A stretch of 64,000 bases of DNA from CAYLPJ01 sp964385465 (lineage in GTDB: Bacteria > Planctomycetota > Phycisphaerae > SM23-33): positions 1-64,000 of the forward strand of contig CAYLPJ010000022.1 in the NCBI GenBank assembly GCA_964385465.1. The letters are read 5' to 3'. Position numbers and translations under genes: made by a program. Every line of letters begins with the position of its first letter. The stretch's first letter is position 1. The notes below the pieces were generated by a model. It did not search any database. It was not told where the DNA came from and saw only the letters and a list, made by a program, of their open reading frames with translations. Shown piece after piece: positions 1-7,615 of the stretch.

Positions 1-1107
1 CCGTTCGTGCATACGGTGCATGTCCGTCCCACAGGTTTTCAGGCGACCGCAACGGTGGACTCGGACGCCCGCGTTCAGTTCCAACAACTGTATGGCGAAC
101 TGATCGCGGACGAGAGCCGCAACCAACTGATCTGCCGCGATGTCGTGCAGGCTGTCGGCGAGGGTCGATTACCGATTGTGCTCACGGAGCGCACGGAGCA
201 CCTTGACCGTCTGGCCGAGATGCTGGCCCCCGACATCCGCCATCTGGTCATCCTGCGCGGCGGCATGGGTAAGAAGCAGTTGAAGGCCGTGCAGGATCAA
301 CTGGCGGCCATCCCCACCAGCGAGCATCGCGTATTGCTGGCGACGGGGCGCTACATCGGCGAGGGCTTCGACGATGCCCGGCTGGACACGCTGTTTCTGA
401 CGCTTCCGGTGTCATGGCGCGGAACCGTCGCCCAGTACGCAGGTCGATTACACCGCCTGCATGACCAGAAACGCGAAGTGCGTGTCTACGACTATGCCGA
501 CCTGAACGTGCCCATGCTGTCGAGGATGTTCGACCGCCGATGCAAGGGATACGAGGTCATCGGCTACAGCATTCTTCTCCCGGCCAGCGCCGTGCCCGGC
601 TGGCCTGCCGATGTTCCACTTCCGGTCGATCCGCAGTGGAAGCAGGACTACGCTGCCAGCGTCCGGCGGCTGGTTCGTGACGGCGTGGATAACCCCTTGG
701 CGAACCTGTTTGTCTGCGCGGCCCGGCAACATCAACCGAACGCCACCGGAGCGGCTCGTGCCCGCAGCGCGACCGAAGCGTTCCTCTATCGCCGCCTGGT
801 GACCCTACCCGAGACGACCGGGCTGTTCCGCCTCAATGCCGACTTGCCCATCCCGTTCGACGGGCATGGCAAGATGGAGGTTGATCTACTGTGTGCGGAG
901 GCCCGGCTGGCCATTGAGTTGGACGGGGATCAGCATCTGGACGATCCCGAAGCCTACCGCCGCGACCGCCGCAAGGATTGCCTGCTCCAGGAAAGTGGTT
1001 ACTTCGTCCTGCGGTTCCTTGCACAAGACGTGGGAAAGCATCTTGACGATGTTCTGGATGCGATCTTGCGGGCCCTGGCTCACCGGAAGACATGCCGACT
1101 GGACTGA
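1..1107 (+). CDS. C-terminal part of a DEAD/DEAH helicase fused to a DUF559-type nuclease domain (5' end outside window)
   Basis: The reading frame is open from the first base, so the gene starts upstream of the window. The visible protein begins after helicase motif III. It shows a motif IV-like stretch (PIVLTERTEHLDRLAEML), motif V (LLATGRYIGEGFD) and motif VI (QYAGRLHR) of a superfamily 2 helicase. The last ~90 residues contain VDLLCAEARLAIELDGDQH and a following RRDRRKDCLL, typical of the DUF559/Vsr-like endonuclease fold. Helicases of this architecture in many bacteria carry an N-terminal primase domain of the TOTE conflict-system type. That part is not visible here, so the TOTE link is inference from family knowledge. 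Two antisense genes converge on its 3' end. A fragment of a similar helicase, covering a different part of the protein, lies at about 22.6 kb. Confidence 0.75.
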   Translation, partial: PFVHTVHVRPTGFQATATVDSDARVQFQQLYGELIADESRNQLICRDVVQAVGEGRLPIVLTERTEHLDRLAEMLAPDIRHLVILRGGMGKKQLKAVQDQLAAIPTSEHRVLLATGRYIGEGFDDARLDTLFLTLPVSWRGTVAQYAGRLHRLHDQKREVRVYDYADLNVPMLSRMFDRRCKGYEVIGYSILLPASAVPGWPADVPLPVDPQWKQDYAASVRRLVRDGVDNPLANLFVCAARQHQPNATGAARARSATEAFLYRRLVTLPETTGLFRLNADLPIPFDGHGKMEVDLLCAEARLAIELDGDQHLDDPEAYRRDRRKDCLLQESGYFVLRFLAQDVGKHLDDVLDAILRALAHRKTCRLD

Positions 1108-1618
1108 ACATGGCGAAATCGTCCAGAACAACCTGGTCGCAGATCAAGGCCCGGATCAAGCACTGGGACAAGGGGGCATCGTCCGCGCTCAGGGCCGCTC
1201 CGCCGTATCGGTTCGATGGTGCCCGACTCTTCTTCCGACGGCGAACGACGGCAATGGGCTGGTCGGCGTAGGGGATCGCGCTGCGCCACCATAGCCGGCC
1301 CAGTTCGGCCAGCAGATCACGCCGCTCACGGCGCAGGAGCCATTTGCCGAAGGCACGCTCCTCCTGCTCGACCTGGCAGTCGCAACAGCACGGCCCCAAC
1401 TGGATGGAGGGCGGTGCGATCCGCTTGCAGATGGAGCAAAGCCGCATGGCCGTATCGGCCCCGCGGGACGGAAAGACATCCGGCAGGTACAGCCAGGAAT
1501 CGGTCCCATAGTCGGGCTTGACAATCGCCTCGACCCACGGCTCCGAACAGACCACCTCTGACCGCAGACGCCGCCTGCGACGAAGGGCCGTCTCGAAATC
1601 CATCCCCCGCGCCGTCAT
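833..1618 (-). CDS. Unknown protein with a cysteine-rich putative zinc-binding N-terminal part
   Basis: Not recognised. The ATG at 1618 overlaps the stop of the upstream gene in the arrangement ATGA, which suggests translational coupling. The N-terminal 60-85 residues contain CSICKRIAPP followed by PCCCDCQ, a likely Cys4-type metal site. An Arg-rich helical stretch follows (LLRRERRDLLAELGRLWW). The open frame runs on into the antisense of the helicase-nuclease gene for about 275 bases. This tail (after about residue 170) is Pro/Arg-rich and looks like antisense shadow, so the original stop may have been lost or the true protein may be shorter. No homologue function can be named. Confidence 0.4.
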   Translation of the reverse strand: MTARGMDFETALRRRRRLRSEVVCSEPWVEAIVKPDYGTDSWLYLPDVFPSRGADTAMRLCSICKRIAPPSIQLGPCCCDCQVEQEERAFGKWLLRRERRDLLAELGRLWWRSAIPYADQPIAVVRRRKKSRAPSNRYGGAALSADDAPLSQCLIRALICDQVVLDDFAMFSPVGMSSGEPGPARSHPEHRQDAFPRLVQGTAGRSNHFPGAGNPCGGRGGRLRDRPDADPRPTQWPAGPPHTVDQPPSCHARRTGWASRH

Positions 1619-2265
1619 TCGTCATTCATCGCCTGCCGGCGCATGTTGGCGATGTCGGCGAAGGCCCCGTCGTCCTGCTGGACCGGCTCCCAGCCCTCCG
1701 GCGGACGGTTCTGGATGACAGGCTGGAGCAGCTTCTTGTACGTCTCGGTCTTGCTGACGTTCTGCGGCCTGCAATCGTCGCCGAGGTCCCGAGCGATGGC
1801 CGTGGGGCCGAAGAACTTGTTGAACTCCCTGTGCGCCTTCTTGTCCCCCTGCAGGCAAAGTGGAACCAGCTTGTCGTACTTCGCCTTGCGCTCGCTCAGA
1901 TACCGCGCCACCTCCGGCTGCGTGCGGGTCTCCGGCCAGCGGCCGCGTTTCTTGGGCTTCTTGGTTTGTTTGACGGGCGAAAGAGTCTCAGCCGCTACGC
2001 TGGCCAGAACGGTCTTCAGGTGTTCGGCCAGGTCGCGGGCGCGGCGCTGGATTTCGGACCGGGCCTTCTGCTTGCCCCAGAGCTCGTCGCGTATGGCCTC
2101 GTCAATGGCCTCGGCGAACTGCTCCGGGGTGTCCAGCGGGTTGCCGTCCTCGCCCCACAACGTGAAGGTTCGCTCCGGGCCCCGGCACAGCGCCCAAAGC
2201 CGGGTGGCGTGTTCATCCTCCGGAGATGCCTGCCGATACCGCGCCGTCAGCCCCTCGACATGCAC
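1615..2265 (-). CDS. Unknown basic protein, upstream partner of the Cys-rich gene; N-terminus uncertain
   Basis: Not recognised. The frame looks coding (charged, helical, high GC at third positions) from just past the end of the creatininase-family gene down to 1615. There is no in-frame ATG near the 5' end. The GTG at 2265, with GGAGG 11 bases upstream, gives 216 residues, and TTG starts further up (2283 and ~2304) are alternatives. The centre is basic (VKQTKKPKKRGRWPE). The C-terminal part has the distinctive KAHREFNKFFGPTAIARDL and KLLQPVIQNRPPEGWEPV. The stop overlaps the ATG of the next gene (ATGA). The lack of a clear start next to the catabolic operon could mark the edge of an inserted element that cut off the 5' end. 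Confidence 0.45.
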   Translation of the reverse strand: MHVEGLTARYRQASPEDEHATRLWALCRGPERTFTLWGEDGNPLDTPEQFAEAIDEAIRDELWGKQKARSEIQRRARDLAEHLKTVLASVAAETLSPVKQTKKPKKRGRWPETRTQPEVARYLSERKAKYDKLVPLCLQGDKKAHREFNKFFGPTAIARDLGDDCRPQNVSKTETYKKLLQPVIQNRPPEGWEPVQQDDGAFADIANMRRQAMNDE

Positions 2266-2414
2266 GCGGCGCTGGTCCTCCAATGCTTCCAGCCGGTCTC
2301 CCAACGGTTTCTCGTCGGCAGCGTCACCCCCAGCTTCGCCGCGTCGTGCGTGTTCAACGGGCGGGGCGCACCGCCCTCCAGGTCGTCCTCGGCGACGGTC
2401 CCGGGAAGAATGGA

Positions 2415-3161
2415 TCAGTCTGCCCGATCGTTCCGAAGGTAATCGGTCCAGCCGGCCACGCACCGCTCGAACCAGTCGCGGCCACGGGTTCCGTCGGCGG
2501 TGTGGCTGTTCGCCAGCCAAGGGGGTTGCTCCGTCATCTGGGACAGGGCGTTCATGTCGACCGTGTCGGGGAAGACGCTGCGGATGTATTCGGTCTCGCC
2601 GAAGCCGGCGTGGCCCCAGGGGATCTTGAGTTCCCCGCCGTCGTCCCGTATCGCGAACGTGTCGGCGCCATAGACGGCCATTCGGCCGAAGACGTCGGGG
2701 CGCTTGTCCCGCGGCAGGCGCCCCCACCCGGACCCGCCGCCTTGCTCGTAGCCCTGCTCCTGCATGAGTTCCGAAGCGGCGAGACGCAAGGCGCCTTGCT
2801 GCGGGCCGTCCCGGCCCTGATGGTGCTGGCAGATCAGGATTCTCCGGAAGCCCATCCCGAGATAGCTGCGGAAGATTGGCTTGACGTAGCGGAAAAGCGG
2901 GATCGCGCCGACGTGTGCTTCGCCATCGTCGGGCCCGCCGGCCCATTCGCCTGTCGGGCCGAAAGGCAGACCCGGGGCCAGGACGCAGGCGTCGGCATTC
3001 CGGCGCTCCACTTCCTCGATCACCGACGACGCGATGAGGTAGTCCGCGCCGACCGGCAGGTGGGGACCGTGGTACTCCACGACCCCGGCGGCAATGAGCA
3101 AGGGCAGCCCCTCCGCCGCCGTCCGCTTGATCTGACTCGGGCGCAGGTGGATCAGTTTCAT
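2415..3161 (-). CDS. Creatininase-family amidohydrolase
   Basis: 248 residues, the usual size for the creatininase (creatinine amidohydrolase) family of metal-dependent hydrolases, which also includes enzymes acting on other cyclic amides and formamides. The metal-site motif is clear: VVEYHGPHLPVGAD, with E29, H31 and D40 as likely ligands. Further family features are GPTGEWAGGPDDGEAH and WGHAGFGETE. The ATG at 3161 overlaps the stop of the amidohydrolase gene (ATGA), so it is the last gene of a five-gene leftward operon with beta-helix proteins, an aldo/keto reductase and a lactonase-like enzyme. That context suggests a sugar-derived ring substrate rather than creatinine. No signal peptide, so cytoplasmic. 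Confidence 0.85.
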   Translation of the reverse strand: MKLIHLRPSQIKRTAAEGLPLLIAAGVVEYHGPHLPVGADYLIASSVIEEVERRNADACVLAPGLPFGPTGEWAGGPDDGEAHVGAIPLFRYVKPIFRSYLGMGFRRILICQHHQGRDGPQQGALRLAASELMQEQGYEQGGGSGWGRLPRDKRPDVFGRMAVYGADTFAIRDDGGELKIPWGHAGFGETEYIRSVFPDTVDMNALSQMTEQPPWLANSHTADGTRGRDWFERCVAGWTDYLRNDRAD

Positions 3162-4051
3162 GGCGGTGTCCCTTCGCGGCCGGTGGAAGGCGACGCGGCT
3201 TGCGATGCCCCGCCCGGCAGGCCGTAGGCGGCCTGCGCGTTGCCGGCCCGGACCGCGTGCCTGTCCGCAGCGGCAAGCGTCTCGACCCACGACCGCACGA
3301 TGTCGACCACGGTCCGGTAGCTCAGGTCGCGTTCGCTCACGGGCCAGTTCGACGCCAAGAGCAGTCGTCCCGTGCCGAGCCGGGTCCGCATCGCCTCGAA
3401 GGCCGGCCGATAGAACGCCGGCGCCGTGGGTACCGACTCGTGCATCGAGCGCGCCGTGAGGTCGAAGCCGGACAGCTTCGCGAAGACCGCGGGCAACTCC
3501 GACACCGCGTCGAGAAATGCCAGCCACCGCGGATCGAGCCCGCCAGCGGCGTCCGGACATGTCGCGACGTGGTTGAGCACGATCCTCAGGCCGGGCGCAA
3601 CCGCGACCAACCGGCGCAACACATCGAGGTCCGGCGGTCCGCACTGGAGGTCCAGCGTCAGGCCGCGCCGCGACAACTCGACCAGTGCCGCGAGACCGTC
3701 GGCGTCGTCGATCGCCGCGGCGACGGCCTTCCCGCTCTGGCGGATGCCGCGAAACGTCGGGTTCGCGGCGAAACGCTCGAGATGATCGCCAAAGCGGGAG
3801 TCGAGCGGATCGAGCCGGCCAACTACCCCCACGATCCCATCCGAGGCTTCGGCGAGAGCCAGCAGCCATGCGTTGTCCTCGACTCGGGGGCTCGCCTCCA
3901 CCACGACGGAGTGCGTCACGCCGCATGGCTCGGCCACGGTGCGGAAGTGCTCGGGCAGCACGGGCCGATACAGCGGGCTATCCGGCTTGGGCCACGCGAC
4001 GCCCTCGGGACGTGTCGGATCGTAGAAATGGATGTGGGTGTCGATGATCAT
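3158..4051 (-). CDS. Amidohydrolase-2 family hydrolase, L-fuconolactonase-like
   Basis: 297 residues. It starts with the TIM-barrel metal motif MIIDTHIHFYDP (H6, H8) and contains the later conserved LNHVATC and ASNWPVSE strands of the amidohydrolase-2 family (COG3618-like; lactonases such as L-fuconolactonase and 2-pyrone-4,6-dicarboxylate lactonase). The position that is often Asp in GSDWP is Asn here (SNWP). Cytoplasmic. It lies 9 bases after an aldo/keto reductase gene. That pair fits an oxidation-then-lactone-hydrolysis step for an aldose, but the substrate cannot be read from the sequence. The C-terminal ~20 residues are Gly/Ser-rich and probably disordered. Confidence 0.8.
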   Translation of the reverse strand: MIIDTHIHFYDPTRPEGVAWPKPDSPLYRPVLPEHFRTVAEPCGVTHSVVVEASPRVEDNAWLLALAEASDGIVGVVGRLDPLDSRFGDHLERFAANPTFRGIRQSGKAVAAAIDDADGLAALVELSRRGLTLDLQCGPPDLDVLRRLVAVAPGLRIVLNHVATCPDAAGGLDPRWLAFLDAVSELPAVFAKLSGFDLTARSMHESVPTAPAFYRPAFEAMRTRLGTGRLLLASNWPVSERDLSYRTVVDIVRSWVETLAAADRHAVRAGNAQAAYGLPGGASQAASPSTGREGTPP

Positions 4052-4060
4052 CGTACGGTC

Positions 4061-5035
4061 TCACGGGCCGAGACGCCCTGGCACCTCGGGCGCCGTCGGT
4101 GTGGCGGTCTCAAGGCCCGAAGGGGCGACGTCCGCCGCGGCGGCTTCGGCCCGCCAGGTCCGCCAGAAGTCTTCGGGCAGTTCGGCGCCCAGCGCCGCGA
4201 CGCCGGCGGCGACCTCCCCGGGCGTGGCCGGGCCGGTGAGGTTCATGTCGATGCGGCATTGGCGAAGCGGGAACTGCAACGCGGCCGCGATGGGCGACAC
4301 GTCGCGACGGCGGCAGAAGTCGAGGAACCGCAGTGCGATGGCACACCGTCGGGGGCTGCGCCGGCCTGCGTTGGTCCGGCGTGGGTCCCCGCCTGCGAGC
4401 AACCCGCTGCATAGCGGCGAGGCGTTGATGACGCCAAGGCCGCGTCGCGCGGCCAGAGCGATCACCATCTTCGCGGCGTCGTCGATCGGCGTGAAGTCCG
4501 AGAAGGTCAGGATCGTCTCGAACCCCCCGTGGTGGGTCGCCTGTTCGAGCAGGACATGGAATCGCGTGGCCAGACCATAGTGGCCGATCCGGCCGGCGGC
4601 CCTGGCCTGCCGGAGCACCTCGACGACTCCGCCGTCGGCCAGGACGTGTTTGAGCGACTGCACGTCGTGCAACTGAAGCAGATCGATCCGATCGGTTCGA
4701 AGGCGCTGGAGGCTTCGCTCGATGCTCGTGCGAACGGAGTCGGCGGCGGCCTCGGGCGTCTCGCCGCGGACACGCGATTTCGATGCGAGCAAGACGCTGT
4801 CGCGGTCGATCGCGTCGAGGAACCCGCCGAGCCACCGTTCGCTGTCGCCGTAGGCCGCCGACGTGTCGAAGTACCGATAGCCCGCGGCGTAGGCGGCGTC
4901 GAGCGTGGCGCGGGCCTCGGCCTCGGGTGCCTTGCCGATCCACGCGCACCCCATGCCGTACCGCACGCGTCGCCCGCCGACGAGAATGCCATGCTCACGC
5001 ATGCGCCGGGCCAGGATGGTTCTGAAGTGCGGCAA
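4061..5035 (-). CDS. Aldo/keto reductase
   Basis: 324 residues with the aldo/keto-reductase (beta/alpha)8 pattern. The catalytic tetrad is visible: D57 and Y62 (YFDTSAAYGD), K86 (LASKSR) and H123 (LLQLHD). The best general match in layout is the sugar dehydrogenase type (L-fucose/D-threo-aldose or L-galactose dehydrogenase-like), because the next gene encodes a fuconolactonase-like hydrolase; this is inference. It is the third gene of the leftward operon, 27 bases after the second beta-helix gene. Cytoplasmic, NAD(P)-dependent by family. Confidence 0.85.
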   Translation of the reverse strand: MPHFRTILARRMREHGILVGGRRVRYGMGCAWIGKAPEAEARATLDAAYAAGYRYFDTSAAYGDSERWLGGFLDAIDRDSVLLASKSRVRGETPEAAADSVRTSIERSLQRLRTDRIDLLQLHDVQSLKHVLADGGVVEVLRQARAAGRIGHYGLATRFHVLLEQATHHGGFETILTFSDFTPIDDAAKMVIALAARRGLGVINASPLCSGLLAGGDPRRTNAGRRSPRRCAIALRFLDFCRRRDVSPIAAALQFPLRQCRIDMNLTGPATPGEVAAGVAALGAELPEDFWRTWRAEAAAADVAPSGLETATPTAPEVPGRLGP

Positions 5036-5062
5036 GACAGCAGTCCTCGGGGCGGGGCGTCG

Positions 5063-7615
5063 TTACGGCGTCGGTCCAGGCGCGGCCTGGTAATCCTGTT
5101 CGGGCGGCGGCTTGATGACCGCCGTGCCCGACTCGTCGATCACCTCGGCCGTCATGGTGTGATCGATGCGGTTGTCGGCCACCACATTGCCCACGCCGCG
5201 CGTGACCCGCACGCCGACAGGCAGGCCGTTGACCAGGTTGTGTTCGACCAGATTGTACACGCCCAGGAGCTCGAACCCGGCGGCGAGGCGGGGAATGTAG
5301 TCGACATTGTGCTGGTTCCAGTAGTCGCCGTACTGGTTCTGGTACTGGGCGGCTTCCCCCCGGCCGACGGCGACGTTGTGCCGCAACACGTTGCCAAGGT
5401 GCGTCACCGGGAAGGTCTCGCCGCTGACGCGCCAGAGTTGGAATGCGGCATCGTGATTGCCGGCGTACCGCGACCGATTGCCGATCCACCGGTTGAACGC
5501 GACCACGCCGTACCGCGTGATCTCGCCCGCTTCGTTGAACCGCTTGCGGGCATGCATGTTCATGCCGCCGTTGTGCATCATCAGGTGACCGGCGACCACG
5601 TTTTCGACCCCCGAGCCGTAGACGAACTGGCTCATCCCGTCGCCGTCCTTGCAGGTGTTGTTGACCCACAGATTGTGGTGAGAGACGGCGACGAGCGCGA
5701 GCGTCGTGTCGGTGTCGGGCGGGACGGCCCAGGGCTCGGCGAGCATGAGGTGCTCGCCCTCGACCGACGCGACCGCGCGGTACTGCCCCAGCCCCCGGCC
5801 GGCGGCGACGAACACGAAGTACTGCGCCCCGAGATTGGCCCAGACCGAACCGAGGCCGTTGTCGTCGATGTCCGCTTCCTTGAGCGAACCGGCGGGCAGG
5901 GTCACGCTCTGCTCGCCGATGCCCTCCGCCCTGCCGACCCATGCCGACTTGGCGAACTCGGACATGAACTGCTCGCCGCCGTTGCCGGACCGGCCGACCC
6001 CTTCGCTGATGTTCTGGAAGACCCAGTTCCGGGAGAACCCGTTCTGACTGATCATCGACCGGCTGCCGTGAAGAAACGTATTGTCCGTCACGATCGAGCG
6101 ATGGCAGTGGCGCAAGACGACGTTGATGGAGGCCTGGCGCGGGCTGACCTCGAAGTGGTTGCCGATGAGCCGCAACTGCTCGAACCGCCCCGCAAAGCCG
6201 GCAAACGAGGTCGCCGCCACGATGCGGCAGTCATAGACGACAAGGCGGACGGCATTGCCGCGGATCAGCAGGCCGCTTCTCGGCGGGGCGTACCGCCCCT
6301 CGATGCCGAGCCGCTGCTTCTCGCAGAACCGCCCGTTGACGCGGTTGAAGAACACGTCGTAGGCGGTGTCCCCGTCGACTCTCGTGTCGGGCCAGACACA
6401 GGCGAGCAGGCCGACGCCCGCGCCGCCGACGAGTTCGATATCCTCCAGGCCGGCGCGGGTGCGGATGCGGATCAGTGCCCGTCCGTCCTTGCGGTCCTCG
6501 CCGGTCAACAAGCCGGCGGGAGGCGCAGTGACCGTGGTGGCCCCCCGCCCGGCGCCGCGGAGAACCACACCGGGCTTGAGCTCAAGCGTTCGCGAAACCT
6601 GGAAGACGCCCGGGGGCAGGTGCACAACACCGGGCGCCTCCTCGGCGGCGCGATCGATCGCGTCCTGTAGCTTGGCGGTCGCGTCGGGCACACCGTCGGC
6701 GAGCGAGGCGTCGGTCACCCTGATGCGCGCAACGTCGTGATCGGCCGCAACGGGCACGTGCACGCCCTGGCGGTTCCAGGTGTTGGCCTTCATCCCGATG
6801 AAGTCGCGGTGCCCGATCACCTCCAGCTCGACCGGGTCCGACCAGCCGTGGGCGCCGCCGGTTCCGTTGTGCGCGAACAACTGGTATCGGCCGGGGGGCA
6901 GGCCCTCGGGCAGCAGGACGTCGAACTTGTGCTCGCGCTGATGGGGCATTCGCTGCGCCTGGGGGTTCCCTCCGGGCAGCACGCGGACCTCGCCGGAACC
7001 GGTGTGCCGCAGCGCGACCCGGATGCCCTCCACGCCGCGGACCTTCAGGTGCACGCCGAAGAGCTTGACATGCTCGCCCGGCGCAGCCGTCCGATGCGAC
7101 TGCAGCCACACCTCGGGCCGGTTGGCGACGATCGGCCGGGAGGTGCCGCGATCGTTGCGAAGCCAGATCAGCACCACCGGGCCCGACCGCGCGCCGCGCT
7201 CGAGGCCCGGGTTGGGCAGGGAGGCGAAGAGGGCCTGGTCGAACGACGCGAAGACCGGCGCCCGTTCCGCCGTTGCGGGCGGCTCTGCCGGCAGCGCCGG
7301 GCGGTCGGGCAGCGACTCGACCGGCGGAGGGCTCCCCTCCTTCGTCCCCCCGGGCGGTTGATGCGCGATCACCCGGGCCCCGGCGAGGTTCTCACCGAAC
7401 ACATGGAAGCGTTCGCCCCGAACGACCGAGCCGACCCGCACCGGAATCGGCAGGCCGGCTTCGACCGGCGTCCGCGGCGCCGAGTCCGCCGGGCGCGGCG
7501 TCGCGGCGAACCCCAGCACCGTGGCCGCGATGCCCGCGGCGAAGCGCTGGGCGAGCCGGAGCGTCGGGCCCGTCGGGCCGCCGCCCGGTCCGGCAGAGGG
7601 GGGCGGGCGCTTCAT
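5063..7615 (-). CDS. Secreted right-handed beta-helix protein with N-terminal TIG/Ig-like part (pectate-lyase-3-like), copy 2
   Basis: 850 residues with an N-terminal signal region (the hydrophobic stretch about residues 25-42 follows a Pro/Gly-rich start). Residues ~55-290 form Ig/IPT-like repeats (VGSVVRGERFHVFGENL). Then a linker with NTWNRQGVHVPV leads into a pectate-lyase-3-like start (DATAKLQDAIDRAAEEAPG, VVHLPPGVF) and many beta-helix coils (NNTCKDGDGMSQFVYGSG, VEHNLVNGLPVGVRVTRG). It is a close tandem paralogue of the upstream gene, over the whole length. The ATG at 7615 overlaps that gene's stop (ATGA). Probably a polysaccharide lyase or hydrolase acting outside the cytoplasm. The catalytic class cannot be decided from the sequence alone. 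Confidence 0.8.
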   Translation of the reverse strand: MKRPPPSAGPGGGPTGPTLRLAQRFAAGIAATVLGFAATPRPADSAPRTPVEAGLPIPVRVGSVVRGERFHVFGENLAGARVIAHQPPGGTKEGSPPPVESLPDRPALPAEPPATAERAPVFASFDQALFASLPNPGLERGARSGPVVLIWLRNDRGTSRPIVANRPEVWLQSHRTAAPGEHVKLFGVHLKVRGVEGIRVALRHTGSGEVRVLPGGNPQAQRMPHQREHKFDVLLPEGLPPGRYQLFAHNGTGGAHGWSDPVELEVIGHRDFIGMKANTWNRQGVHVPVAADHDVARIRVTDASLADGVPDATAKLQDAIDRAAEEAPGVVHLPPGVFQVSRTLELKPGVVLRGAGRGATTVTAPPAGLLTGEDRKDGRALIRIRTRAGLEDIELVGGAGVGLLACVWPDTRVDGDTAYDVFFNRVNGRFCEKQRLGIEGRYAPPRSGLLIRGNAVRLVVYDCRIVAATSFAGFAGRFEQLRLIGNHFEVSPRQASINVVLRHCHRSIVTDNTFLHGSRSMISQNGFSRNWVFQNISEGVGRSGNGGEQFMSEFAKSAWVGRAEGIGEQSVTLPAGSLKEADIDDNGLGSVWANLGAQYFVFVAAGRGLGQYRAVASVEGEHLMLAEPWAVPPDTDTTLALVAVSHHNLWVNNTCKDGDGMSQFVYGSGVENVVAGHLMMHNGGMNMHARKRFNEAGEITRYGVVAFNRWIGNRSRYAGNHDAAFQLWRVSGETFPVTHLGNVLRHNVAVGRGEAAQYQNQYGDYWNQHNVDYIPRLAAGFELLGVYNLVEHNLVNGLPVGVRVTRGVGNVVADNRIDHTMTAEVIDESGTAVIKPPPEQDYQAAPGPTP

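Noticed and set aside
4529..6670. 713-codon open frame on the plus strand
   Set aside because: Antisense to the aldo/keto reductase and second beta-helix gene; composition typical of shadow frames.
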